Below, in pieces: positions 1-4,952 of a stretch of DNA of 5,166 bases (position 1 is the stretch's first letter; each line of letters starts with the position of its first letter). Location of the stretch: assembly GCA_014730295.1 (NCBI GenBank), contig WJIN01000235.1:1-5166 (forward strand), given 5' to 3'. Source of the stretch: Promethearchaeota archaeon (GTDB lineage: Archaea > Asgardarchaeota > Lokiarchaeia > Sigynarchaeales > SOKP01). The notes beneath the pieces are model-generated. The model did not search any database. It was given only the letters and a program-made list of their open reading frames with translations, and had not been told where the DNA came from. Both the position numbers and the translations under genes were made by a program.

Positions 1-158
1 ACCTTTATATTCCTAGCATTTTATCTAAAAAATATAACTTTTCTGTTTTTAACTTATTAGATAATCTGGAAATTTGCTTCAATTACAACGAAAACGGAAT
101 TAAAACCATCTTTTTTATCATTCCCAAATTTTAAATTTAGGTCCCCTATCATATATTC
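1..158. other. AT-rich leader region upstream of the protease gene
   Basis: No complete gene is visible here. Forward frame 1 is open from the window edge to a TAG at 58-60 and encodes a short hydrophobic tail (about 19 residues). This could be the end of an upstream membrane protein or chance, and I do not annotate it as a gene. The rest is AT-rich and leads into the promoter of the gene at 159. Confidence 0.4.
129..138 (+). promoter_or_regulatory. TATA-like element for the CPBP protease gene
   Basis: The AT-only stretch TTTTAAATTT sits about 21-30 bases before the ATG at 159. This spacing puts a transcription start at or next to the ATG, so the mRNA would be leaderless. No purine-rich Shine-Dalgarno sequence is present between the element and the start. 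The call rests on position and composition only. Confidence 0.4.
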
Positions 159-1007
159 ATGAGCACTCTTAATGAAAAATTACAAAACACGCCTCTAATA
201 ACCATCCCACTTATCATCGGAATTTATTGGGGATTTCTTTTACTCCCCCGCCTCTTCTTGCTTCCATTTTATTCCTTACCATATCCTTGGTTATTATTAG
301 GTGACCTCATATTTAAGATGATTCTACTAACCCTCCTCTGGTTTCTATTGATTCCATTCGGATTACAATTGCCCTCAAAAAACGAGAACTTATTGGATTA
401 TTCCAATTCAATAAAACTTAACAAATTTAGTCCTGAATTAAGAAATATCTCGATCGGGATAGCTTTTGCGGTAATTATATTGTTTACAACACTGATTCCG
501 TATGCTTTAATGGGGGTATATCAATTTGACATATCAACTATTATCGGACAACCTAATCGGGAAACTGGAGCTCTGGGATACTTTACCTTCATAAGCAATT
601 TGCAACCAGCAATATGGGAAGAAATAGCATTCCGCGGAGTAATCCTTGTTTTGCTTCTAAATGCCTTTTCCAATAAAAACGCCATCGTTATTGATGGCCT
701 TGCTTTTGGGTTGTTTCATCTCATCAATCTGTTTGTCGGCGCTGATCCGCTGTTTACGCTTTATCAAGTCTTCTTCGCAACTTGTCTTGGGATTGTATTA
801 GCGTATATGACGGTAAAGTTTAAAACTCTTATTCCTGCAATGATGGCCCATTATATCAACAATGCGTTCCAACCTCTCGTCTCCAATGCCATGGTTGCAG
901 ACTATGGGTTAGAAATCATTCTTTCGATCATCAGGGTGTTGGTTTACACTACACTGGGGTTTCTTCTGATTTATTACTGGCCGAAGAGAGACAATGGGAC
1001 TGAATAG
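159..1007 (+). CDS. CPBP-family (Abi/Rce1-like) intramembrane metalloprotease
   Basis: This is a 282-residue polytopic membrane protein of the CPBP family, whose members include the eukaryotic CaaX prenyl endopeptidase Rce1 and many bacterial and archaeal intramembrane proteases. All three family motifs are visible in order: the paired glutamates with arginine (EEIAFR, E154, E155, R159), the FxxxH motif (F183 to H187), and HxxxN (H231 to N235). The catalytic set is therefore complete and the protein is probably active. Hydrophobic segments lie roughly at 14-38, 43-69, 98-119, 156-171, 175-193, 197-219 and 252-273. The length is typical. The ATG at 159 is preferred because a TATA-like element lies about 25 bases upstream and no Shine-Dalgarno is seen. 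The substrate is unknown. Archaeal members are usually of unassigned function, so a role in processing prenylated proteins should not be assumed. The gene appears to be a single transcription unit, ending in a T-rich tract. Confidence 0.9.
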   Translation: MSTLNEKLQNTPLITIPLIIGIYWGFLLLPRLFLLPFYSLPYPWLLLGDLIFKMILLTLLWFLLIPFGLQLPSKNENLLDYSNSIKLNKFSPELRNISIGIAFAVIILFTTLIPYALMGVYQFDISTIIGQPNRETGALGYFTFISNLQPAIWEEIAFRGVILVLLLNAFSNKNAIVIDGLAFGLFHLINLFVGADPLFTLYQVFFATCLGIVLAYMTVKFKTLIPAMMAHYINNAFQPLVSNAMVADYGLEIILSIIRVLVYTTLGFLLIYYWPKRDNGTE

Positions 1008-1026
1008 TTCTTAGTATATTGTTCTA

Positions 1027-1050
1027 CTCTTTGTTCTTTTTCTTTTTTTA
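1027..1050 (+). terminator. T-rich archaeal terminator after the protease gene
   Basis: About 20 bases after the TAG stop the plus strand becomes pyrimidine-rich, with successive T runs ending in seven Ts at 1043-1049. Archaeal RNA polymerase terminates on such non-template T tracts without needing a hairpin. It separates the protease gene from the downstream tRNA. Confidence 0.55.
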
Positions 1051-1129
1051 GAAAGTGTGTTTAATAATTTTTTTAAAAAAAGAAGGATGCAAGTTATCTA
1101 CAATAAATTTTTTTAGCTATAGAGCACGA

Positions 1130-1137
1130 TATAAATA
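1130..1137 (+). promoter_or_regulatory. TATA box of the tRNA-Arg gene
   Basis: TATAAATA occurs 21-28 bases upstream of the first base of the tRNA at 1158. This is the spacing expected for TBP binding with initiation just before the mature 5' end. It matches the archaeal TATA consensus better than any other site in the window. Confidence 0.65.
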
Positions 1138-1179
1138 TAGTTCTAATATCTTTTTATGGACCCGTAATCTAGTCTGGAT

Positions 1180-1200
1180 AGGGATTAAATTCCTCCAGAA
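1180..1200 (+). other. Predicted 21-nt intron in the tRNA D loop (about position 20a/21)
   Basis: The exon bases CTGG (1174-1177) pair with the intron bases CCAG (1195-1198), forming a four-base-pair central helix. It is flanked by three-base bulges ATA (1178-1180) and AAA (1199-1201). Inside, GGGA (1181-1184) pairs with TCCT (1191-1194, one G-T pair) and closes a six-base loop. The outer exon helix is nearly absent, so this is a relaxed HBh' type motif. Cutting after the second base of each bulge leaves a D loop of standard archaeal tRNA-Arg form. The boundary is ambiguous by one base because 1180 and 1201 are both A. Confidence 0.65.
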
Positions 1201-1219
1201 AGGGTACCCGCCTTCGGAG

Positions 1220-1238
1220 ACTCCTACAGGAGCTGAAC
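1220..1238 (+). other. Predicted 19-nt intron in the tRNA anticodon stem (about position 39/40)
   Basis: A full bulge-helix-bulge can be drawn. The outer helix is GCCT (1210-1213) with GGGC (1240-1243). The central helix is TCGG (1214-1217) with CTGA (1233-1236). The three-base bulges are AGA (1218-1220) and ACT (1237-1239). The inner helix is CTCC (1221-1224) with GGAG (1229-1232), closed by the loop TACA. Cleavage after the second base of each bulge joins G1219 to T1239 and completes the anticodon stem. The site is two bases 3' of the usual archaeal 37/38 position. Confidence 0.75.
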
Positions 1239-1273
1239 TGGGCTGTCGCAGGTTCGAATCCTGCCGGGTCCGC

Positions 1274-1278
1274 TTTTT
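1274..1278 (+). terminator. Oligo-T terminator of the tRNA gene
   Basis: Five Ts start two bases after the discriminator base, the usual form of an archaeal tRNA terminator. Confidence 0.5.
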
Positions 1279-1326
1279 CATTAACGCTTTCTCATTTTCA
1301 GAAGATATAGTAACTATTAAATCTTT

Positions 1327-1355
1327 TTTCAGATAATTAAGGTTTTAATCTGAAA
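1327..1355. repeat. 8-bp inverted repeat between convergent tRNA and SCP2-like genes
   Basis: TTTCAGAT (1327-1334) is perfectly complementary to ATCTGAAA (1348-1355) across a 13-base AT-rich spacer. A second small hairpin, AGAAAC/GTTTCT with a three-base loop, follows at 1362-1376. Both lie between the 3' end of the tRNA (plus) and the 3' end of the minus-strand gene. They may mark transcript ends or contribute to bidirectional termination, though there is no strong T run directly after them on either strand. Confidence 0.4.
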
Positions 1356-1385
1356 GTTAATAGAAACTAGGTTTCTCTTCTGATG

Positions 1386-1826
1386 CTAAGAGCGAGCATT
1401 TTCCAAGAAATAACCGACATATTGGATAAATTCATTAGAAAAGTTCCTAAATCGAATGGTATACATTATGTCGCCATCCATTTTGATAAATCCCTTCATA
1501 TACGCATCATATGGCTGAATTTTGAGTGAGAGCACTCTTTCCAGTATCTCTCTATCCATTATAAACTTAATATTATAATTTTCGTGGATACCTTCTGAAT
1601 AGCTTAGTTTTCCTTTACTTATCTTAAACCAACATTGAAAATCTAAATCTGTAATACATATCTGATAGACATCATCAAAATCAGAATAATCTTTTTGGAA
1701 TTCCTCAATCTGCCCTATCTTTTCCACCATGTTTTCAAAAAACTTATCTAAATATCGCTTAAACTTAGTGCTCTCTGAGCTGAGTAAATTCTTAAGTATG
1801 GAATTAATGTTGTTGAATTTGCTCAT
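1386..1826 (-). CDS. SCP2-like (sterol carrier protein 2 fold) small protein
   Basis: This 146-residue soluble protein has no signal peptide or membrane segment. Residues 1-45 are helical and charged. From about residue 52 to 125 the pattern fits an SCP2 domain: a strand carrying a tryptophan (QCWFKIS, about 64-70), a KGKLSYSEG turn (71-79), an NIKFIM strand (85-90), a helix with DREILERVLSLKIQP (91-105) and the family-typical Gly-rich end DAYMKGFIKMDGDI (107-120). SCP2 domains form a hydrophobic cavity that binds lipids or acyl groups. Archaeal stand-alone versions have no established ligand, so lipid binding is inferred. The length suits a single-domain member. The ATG start is followed by AGC, and no Shine-Dalgarno precedes it. 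It lies 147 bases downstream of the GTPase gene on the same strand, but a pyrimidine-rich tract in the gap suggests separate transcription. Confidence 0.7.
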   Translation of the reverse strand: MSKFNNINSILKNLLSSESTKFKRYLDKFFENMVEKIGQIEEFQKDYSDFDDVYQICITDLDFQCWFKISKGKLSYSEGIHENYNIKFIMDREILERVLSLKIQPYDAYMKGFIKMDGDIMYTIRFRNFSNEFIQYVGYFLENARS

Positions 1827-1842
1827 ATGGAGTCTATCATTA

Positions 1843-1853
1843 GATAAATTATT
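1843..1853 (-). promoter_or_regulatory. Possible TATA-like element for the SCP2-like gene
   Basis: On the minus strand an AT-rich ATAATTTAT-type stretch lies about 17-27 bases before the start codon at 1826. A second candidate (TTTTTATTATAG type) lies further upstream, near 1877-1895. I cannot decide between them. The first would give a leaderless message, the second a short leader. Confidence 0.25.
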
Positions 1854-1934
1854 CGATGCTTCTTAGAAAAGATAGATAAATACTATAATAAAAAGATAAT
1901 CATTTAGCATAGGCTACAACAATTATTATTTTAG

Positions 1935-1967
1935 TGAAAAGAAAAAACAAGAAAGAGAAAGAAAAGT
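1935..1967 (-). terminator. Pyrimidine-rich terminator after the GTPase gene
   Basis: The plus strand is almost pure purine here (GAAAAGAAAAAACAAG and so on), so the minus-strand transcript ends in a long C/T-rich stretch starting about 7 bases after the GTPase stop codon. This resembles archaeal T-tract terminators and separates the GTPase from the downstream SCP2-like gene. Confidence 0.5.
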
Positions 1968-1973
1968 AGTATA

Positions 1974-2870
1974 TTACATTAAGTTAGTCGCGTATTGCTC
2001 CATTAAATAGGAAATTTTATCCTCATCCACGTCTCCCGATTTCAGTTCTGGACACATATTTTCGAGGTGTGTAAGCAATTCATTTAAACTTTCTTCAGCT
2101 TCATTCGGATCAATTTTTTGAGCATTTTCTAACACAATTGATCCCAGCAGGTTCTCAGAGCGACTAAAAATGATGGTATGTCCCTCTAATTTTAGCTGGT
2201 TTAATTCGGTATTGAATGATTCCTTTATGAAATTCGTAATTGCTGAAAAAAGTCCGCCTTTAAGCACGTCTTCACTGGATTTGGATGATAATGGCACCCC
2301 ACTTTTGTCAAAAATAGTAAATGCTTTAGGTTTTATACTTTCTGTGAGCTCCTTTCCCGTTAATTTAAAATAAATCTTCTTAAATGCTTTGACAATACCA
2401 TATCCCGTCTTGCATGAAATTGGGATAATCTCAAAAGAAGATAATTTGTCCAATTCCATTGCTTCCATAATTTCATTTATGGAGGCAACCTCCTTGAGAT
2501 CAAATTTATTTGCTAAGACTAATAATGGCTTTTTCTCAAGTAAGGGGGAGATCTTCCATAATTCTTTTCTGGCTTCATCAAACCGTTGTGGATCAGCTGC
2601 ATCGACCATAAAGATTACAAAAGAAGCATCTTTCAATTCTCCCGCCCACAAACTCCTAAAATCTTTTTGCCCGCCCATATCTACGATTGAAATTTTAACT
2701 CCTTGAACTTTCATCACCGTTTCCTGCTTTCCCATTGTCGGAGAATGTTCTATAAACGTCCCAGTTTGTAAAAAGGACACCATCGTCGTCTTTCCTGCGT
2801 TATCCAACCCCATAATAACGACTTTTTTATCCTTTGATAAAATTTTATTTAATATATTCTTAATACCCAT
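1974..2870 (-). CDS. Arf-family small GTPase with C-terminal longin/roadblock-like extension
   Basis: This 298-residue protein has two parts. Residues 15-172 form a Ras-superfamily GTPase of Arf/Sar type. The P-loop is GLDNAGKT (21-28), with the Arf hallmark GLDxAGKT. A switch I threonine is at 45 (SPTMG). Switch II is DMGGQ (64-68), the Arf WDxGGQ form with Gln68 where Arf has its catalytic Gln. The guanine-specificity motif is NKFD (121-124), followed by SCK (152-154). The N-terminus, MGIKNILNKILSKDKK, is Gly2 followed by an amphipathic helix, as in eukaryotic Arf. Residues about 183-250 form an extra alpha/beta domain (FTIFDKSGVPL, a Gly-Gly-containing helix near 205-218, then strands near 232-248), which I read as longin- or roadblock-like. 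A helical acidic tail follows. Typical Arfs are about 180 residues, so the fusion is notable. It binds GTP and probably acts at membranes; effectors are unknown. There is no C-terminal CaaX box. It is divergently transcribed from the operon at 3026. Confidence 0.88.
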   Translation of the reverse strand: MGIKNILNKILSKDKKVVIMGLDNAGKTTMVSFLQTGTFIEHSPTMGKQETVMKVQGVKISIVDMGGQKDFRSLWAGELKDASFVIFMVDAADPQRFDEARKELWKISPLLEKKPLLVLANKFDLKEVASINEIMEAMELDKLSSFEIIPISCKTGYGIVKAFKKIYFKLTGKELTESIKPKAFTIFDKSGVPLSSKSSEDVLKGGLFSAITNFIKESFNTELNQLKLEGHTIIFSRSENLLGSIVLENAQKIDPNEAEESLNELLTHLENMCPELKSGDVDEDKISYLMEQYATNLM

Positions 2871-3025
2871 TTTAATCAGAAAATTTGATTCGTATGTTAT
2901 TATATTTGGTAAAAACTATACTCCTTAAGATATTTTTTTTAGTATCTTTTTTCCGTGATCATAGCACACAAAAAATGTTGGATCACTATATTTAAACTAT
3001 TAAAATCACAATTTAGATTTATATT
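2871..3025. promoter_or_regulatory. Divergent promoter region between GTPase gene and 7TM operon
   Basis: This 155-base gap serves two outward-facing units. On the minus strand an AAATATAATAA element (2897-2907) lies 27-37 bases before the GTPase ATG. On the plus strand TATATTTAAA (2988-2997) lies 29-38 bases before the ATG at 3026. Neither start has a Shine-Dalgarno sequence. A run of eight Ts lies at 2933-2940. The shared region makes joint regulation possible, but I see no clear operator repeat. Confidence 0.5.
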
Positions 3026-3532
3026 ATGGTTATGGGTTTTAAACAATCAGTGGTATGTAAATTAGGAGGACATGTGAATTCAAATCCCGAATTAGTGGTT
3101 TCTTATCCCCCACTTAATATTAGCAATGCGGAGGATCAAAAAGAAACCATAAATGAATGCTTACCTTTTGGTTGTAAAGCTGGAGATATAATAGAAAAAA
3201 AATATAGAAAAAATACAATGATCTCATATATTTTTACCATTGACAATGTGAAAGAAAGAGATGACCTCTTCTCCTTCTCGATTCTATTGAATAAAAAAGA
3301 TGAAATTGATCTCTATAAAGCGGTTATTCAAGAATTTATAGTTCTTCTTAGAAAGAATGGTCTTTTGGAGGAGAAAACCTTTATCGACTTTCAAGAATCA
3401 ATTTACAATAGTTTTAATCAAGAAATTGATTTGACACTTGGAAGCAAATCATTCCCACTTTCTCAGATGTTTAAAGATAAAAGGGATGAACTTAATTTAT
3501 CAGAATTTGAACCACGGGGGAGTTTCTTTTGA
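3026..3532 (+). CDS. Small soluble protein, possible longin/uDENN-like domain
   Basis: This is a 168-residue soluble protein with no signal peptide and no membrane helix. I do not recognise it with certainty. The order of elements resembles the N-terminal uDENN (longin-type) module of DENN/AVL9-like proteins. A PELVVSYPPL stretch (21-30) is followed by a polar loop, LPFGCKAGD (46-54), an edge strand SYIFTIDN (67-74), a core strand FSFSILLNK (82-90), and a long helix (94-110) with another up to about 130. DENN and longin folds are regulators or effectors of small GTPases in eukaryotes. Such a role here is inference, supported only by the facing Arf-like GTPase. The first of two in-frame ATGs (3026, 3032) is taken; the second would give a protein two residues shorter. 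It is the first gene of an operon, and its stop overlaps the next start by one base (TGATG). Confidence 0.8.
   Translation: MVMGFKQSVVCKLGGHVNSNPELVVSYPPLNISNAEDQKETINECLPFGCKAGDIIEKKYRKNTMISYIFTIDNVKERDDLFSFSILLNKKDEIDLYKAVIQEFIVLLRKNGLLEEKTFIDFQESIYNSFNQEIDLTLGSKSFPLSQMFKDKRDELNLSEFEPRGSFF
3516..3522 (+). promoter_or_regulatory. G-rich ribosome binding site for the first 7TM gene
   Basis: GGGGGAG sits inside the end of the upstream gene, nine bases before the ATG at 3532. It supports ATG 3532 as the start rather than the in-frame TTG immediately before it. The leading genes in the window have no such site. Confidence 0.45.
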
Positions 3533-4200
3533 TGCATCAAGGATTTTTAGAATTGTTTAGCAATCTGTTACAATCCTTGGGACGTTATATTTCTGTATTT
3601 ATCGTATTTCCCCTTATTGTCTCTATTCTAAGTATACGATTCATTAAAGAGACGCGAAAATCGAAAGGGATAAATTATATTCGGTTAATAATACTCTGTA
3701 TTTTTCTCTCCGTGTTCTGGGTTGAAATTTGGGAGTTATTGGGTAACGAGATTCCTTTTGTTTCTTTAGAATTATCTGGGTTTGAATCAGAAGACTTTTC
3801 ATTTTACAACTTCGGATTAGGTTTGGCAGTTTCATTAGGTCTTGTATTAGGCGCTTATCTATATCGAATAGAAACCTTATATCTTACTTCGGTATTTGTG
3901 TTTTTCGGTTTGTTTGTAATATTTCTTTATACGGGAACAAGTATTTTTTTGATGCCATTTATTTATTTGTGTGGAATAGCTAGCTTGATCGTTCTATTTT
4001 ATACAGGAGTTAAATTAAAAGACAACGGAGCTCTTGGAGTCGCGATTTACTTCTTTATAATGTTTCTCACTTTATTCTTTGATGAAACTGGTTTAATGGG
4101 TATAATTGATGCGCTTATCACGCTGACCTATTCTGCTTTTGGAATCATTTTTGCCACAGGGCATTTTACACCATTTAAAGAGACTGGGGGTAATAACTAA
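3532..4200 (+). CDS. Seven-helix membrane protein A (unknown function)
   Basis: This is a 222-residue integral membrane protein whose family I do not recognise. Hydrophobic segments lie at about 18-37, 49-70, 94-111, 116-134, 137-158, 165-184 and 187-208. Basic residues follow helix 1 (RFIKETRKSKG, 36-46), helix 3 (YRIE) and helix 5 (VKLKDNG, 160-166). By the positive-inside rule the N-terminus is outside and the C-terminus inside. The loop between helices 2 and 3 (about 71-93) is acidic and should be extracellular. No retinal-type lysine is seen in helix 7, and there are no kinase, transporter or enzyme motifs. The start overlaps the preceding stop (TGATG), and its own stop overlaps the next start (TAATG), so the three genes are translationally coupled. 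Helices 5 and 6 with the NG-containing loop resemble the next protein, suggesting duplication. Confidence 0.85.
   Translation: MHQGFLELFSNLLQSLGRYISVFIVFPLIVSILSIRFIKETRKSKGINYIRLIILCIFLSVFWVEIWELLGNEIPFVSLELSGFESEDFSFYNFGLGLAVSLGLVLGAYLYRIETLYLTSVFVFFGLFVIFLYTGTSIFLMPFIYLCGIASLIVLFYTGVKLKDNGALGVAIYFFIMFLTLFFDETGLMGIIDALITLTYSAFGIIFATGHFTPFKETGGNN
4186..4191 (+). promoter_or_regulatory. G-rich ribosome binding site for the second 7TM gene
   Basis: GGGGGT lies eight bases before the ATG at 4200, inside the end of the preceding gene. It is nearly the same element and spacing as at the previous gene junction, supporting coupled translation inside the operon. Confidence 0.4.
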
Positions 4201-4895
4201 TGGAAATACTTACGTTAACATTTGCTGCAATTCTCGATTTTGGATGGTTTTTATTTTTAGGATTAACTGTCCTTTATTCCTATAAAAATTGGAAAAAAAG
4301 CAGAATCAATATTAATCTGTATCTAATGCTTATATCTTTCATCTTAGTGATTTATGTTTTTAACGTCCCCTCCTCACTACTCTTAAATTTCTATGCTGAA
4401 GGCGGAGGTTCTGCATTAAATCCCTATATAGATTTCAAAATAGGAGAAGGGTTAACTATAGGGTATATAATATCCAGTTTAGTTATTGTAGCGATGTTTC
4501 AGTTTTTTACCTACTTAAAGAATTTGAAAATCTTCTACACATTTCCTATTACTATCGAATTTATTATCTTAGGTTGTCTATTTCTTAATTTTAACGACAC
4601 AATAATTTATCTTGCTGGATTTAGTCTCGCGATTATCTTGTTATTTGATGCTATTAGAACAAGAAATGGTGTTGAAGTAGGTATTGCATTTATAATATTA
4701 TTTGTGTTGATTTGTCTTCCCATAAGATATCAATTTCAGTTATTTATCTACGGCATTGCTCGGCCGGGCTTTATGTCATTGGTATTTTTAGGTACATCCG
4801 GATATTTAGATAAGTGGATCTTTTATGATAAAGAACTTAAAGATAAAATTGAGAATACGTGGATTACCAAGCGAGTTGTAATCAAACAAGAGTGA
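4200..4895 (+). CDS. Seven-helix membrane protein B (unknown function), likely paralogue of A
   Basis: This is a 231-residue integral membrane protein with seven hydrophobic segments at about 5-28, 37-57, 84-105, 110-129, 132-152, 158-173 and 178-198. Basic loops follow helix 1 (YKNWKKSR, 28-35), helix 3 (YLKNLK) and helix 5 (IRTRNG, 152-157). This again predicts N-out/C-in. A roughly 30-residue charged C-terminal tail (202-231) would be cytoplasmic and is longer than that of protein A. Aligning by eye, helices 5-6 match the neighbour: an I-YL-G start, a basic turn ending in NG, then VGIA or GVAI and a hydrophobic run. The loop after helix 2 is again long. The gene begins with a one-base overlap (TAATG) and ends with tandem stops (TGA TAA). 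No catalytic, transport or chromophore motif is visible, so no function is assigned. Confidence 0.85.
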   Translation: MEILTLTFAAILDFGWFLFLGLTVLYSYKNWKKSRININLYLMLISFILVIYVFNVPSSLLLNFYAEGGGSALNPYIDFKIGEGLTIGYIISSLVIVAMFQFFTYLKNLKIFYTFPITIEFIILGCLFLNFNDTIIYLAGFSLAIILLFDAIRTRNGVEVGIAFIILFVLICLPIRYQFQLFIYGIARPGFMSLVFLGTSGYLDKWIFYDKELKDKIENTWITKRVVIKQE

Positions 4896-4914
4896 TAAAA
4901 ATTATACTATAGGC

Positions 4915-4942
4915 TTTATTCTTTTTTATTTTCATTTTTCTT
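4915..4942 (+). terminator. T-rich terminator of the three-gene operon
   Basis: About 20 bases after the stop the plus strand carries several T runs in a row, including six Ts at 4922-4927 and five at 4935-4939. This fits an archaeal T-tract terminator with no hairpin. Confidence 0.55.
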
Positions 4943-4952
4943 AGCGAGTCTT

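Larger units (their letters stand above)
1158..1272 (+). tRNA. tRNA-Arg(UCG) with two bulge-helix-bulge introns
   Basis: The acceptor stem GGACCCG (1158-1164) pairs perfectly with CGGGTCC (1265-1271); the discriminator is G1272 and no CCA is encoded. The T arm is GCAGG-TTCGAAT-CCTGC (1248-1264). The D loop AGTCTGGAT+A carries G18G19. The anticodon arm is CCCGC (1207-1211), loop CTTCGGA (1212-1218) with anticodon TCG at 1214-1216, then G1219 plus TGGG (1239-1242). The unspliced sequence is 115 nt, too long for a class I tRNA and not foldable as one. Removing 1180-1200 and 1220-1238 gives a 75-nt cloverleaf with all arms of standard length. A20 and G15-C48 fit an arginine tRNA. Oddities are A at position 10 instead of the usual G and two G-T pairs in the D stem. 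Anticodon and exons are read directly; exact intron ends are inferred from the helices. Confidence 0.85.

Noticed and set aside
1188..1204. Reading 1193-1199 as a tRNA-Trp(CCA) anticodon loop
   Set aside because: The loop sequence fits superficially, but the flanking bases do not form a stem. The G discriminator does not suit tryptophan, and these bases are needed for the D-loop intron helix.
1055..1336. 93-codon plus-strand reading frame
   Set aside because: It runs straight through the tRNA gene and its introns, has no homology-like features and lacks a plausible start context. It is a by-product of the tRNA sequence.
2170..2706. Two plus-strand frames (2170-2373 and 2389-2706)
   Set aside because: Both lie antisense inside the well-supported GTPase gene and show no protein-like pattern of their own.
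1974..2870. GTPase as a substrate of the CPBP (Rce1-like) protease through a CaaX box
   Set aside because: The GTPase ends in TNLM with no cysteine at the required place, so there is no prenylation signal linking the two genes.
3529..3534. TTG at 3529 as start of the first 7TM gene
   Set aside because: An ATG follows at once at 3532, at a better distance from the GGGGGAG site and with the common TGATG stop/start overlap.
3644..3835. 63-codon minus-strand frame
   Set aside because: It is antisense to the first 7TM gene, with no recognisable features.
3532..4895. The 7TM proteins as microbial or helio-rhodopsins
   Set aside because: Neither last helix contains a lysine that could bind retinal, and no other opsin signature is visible.
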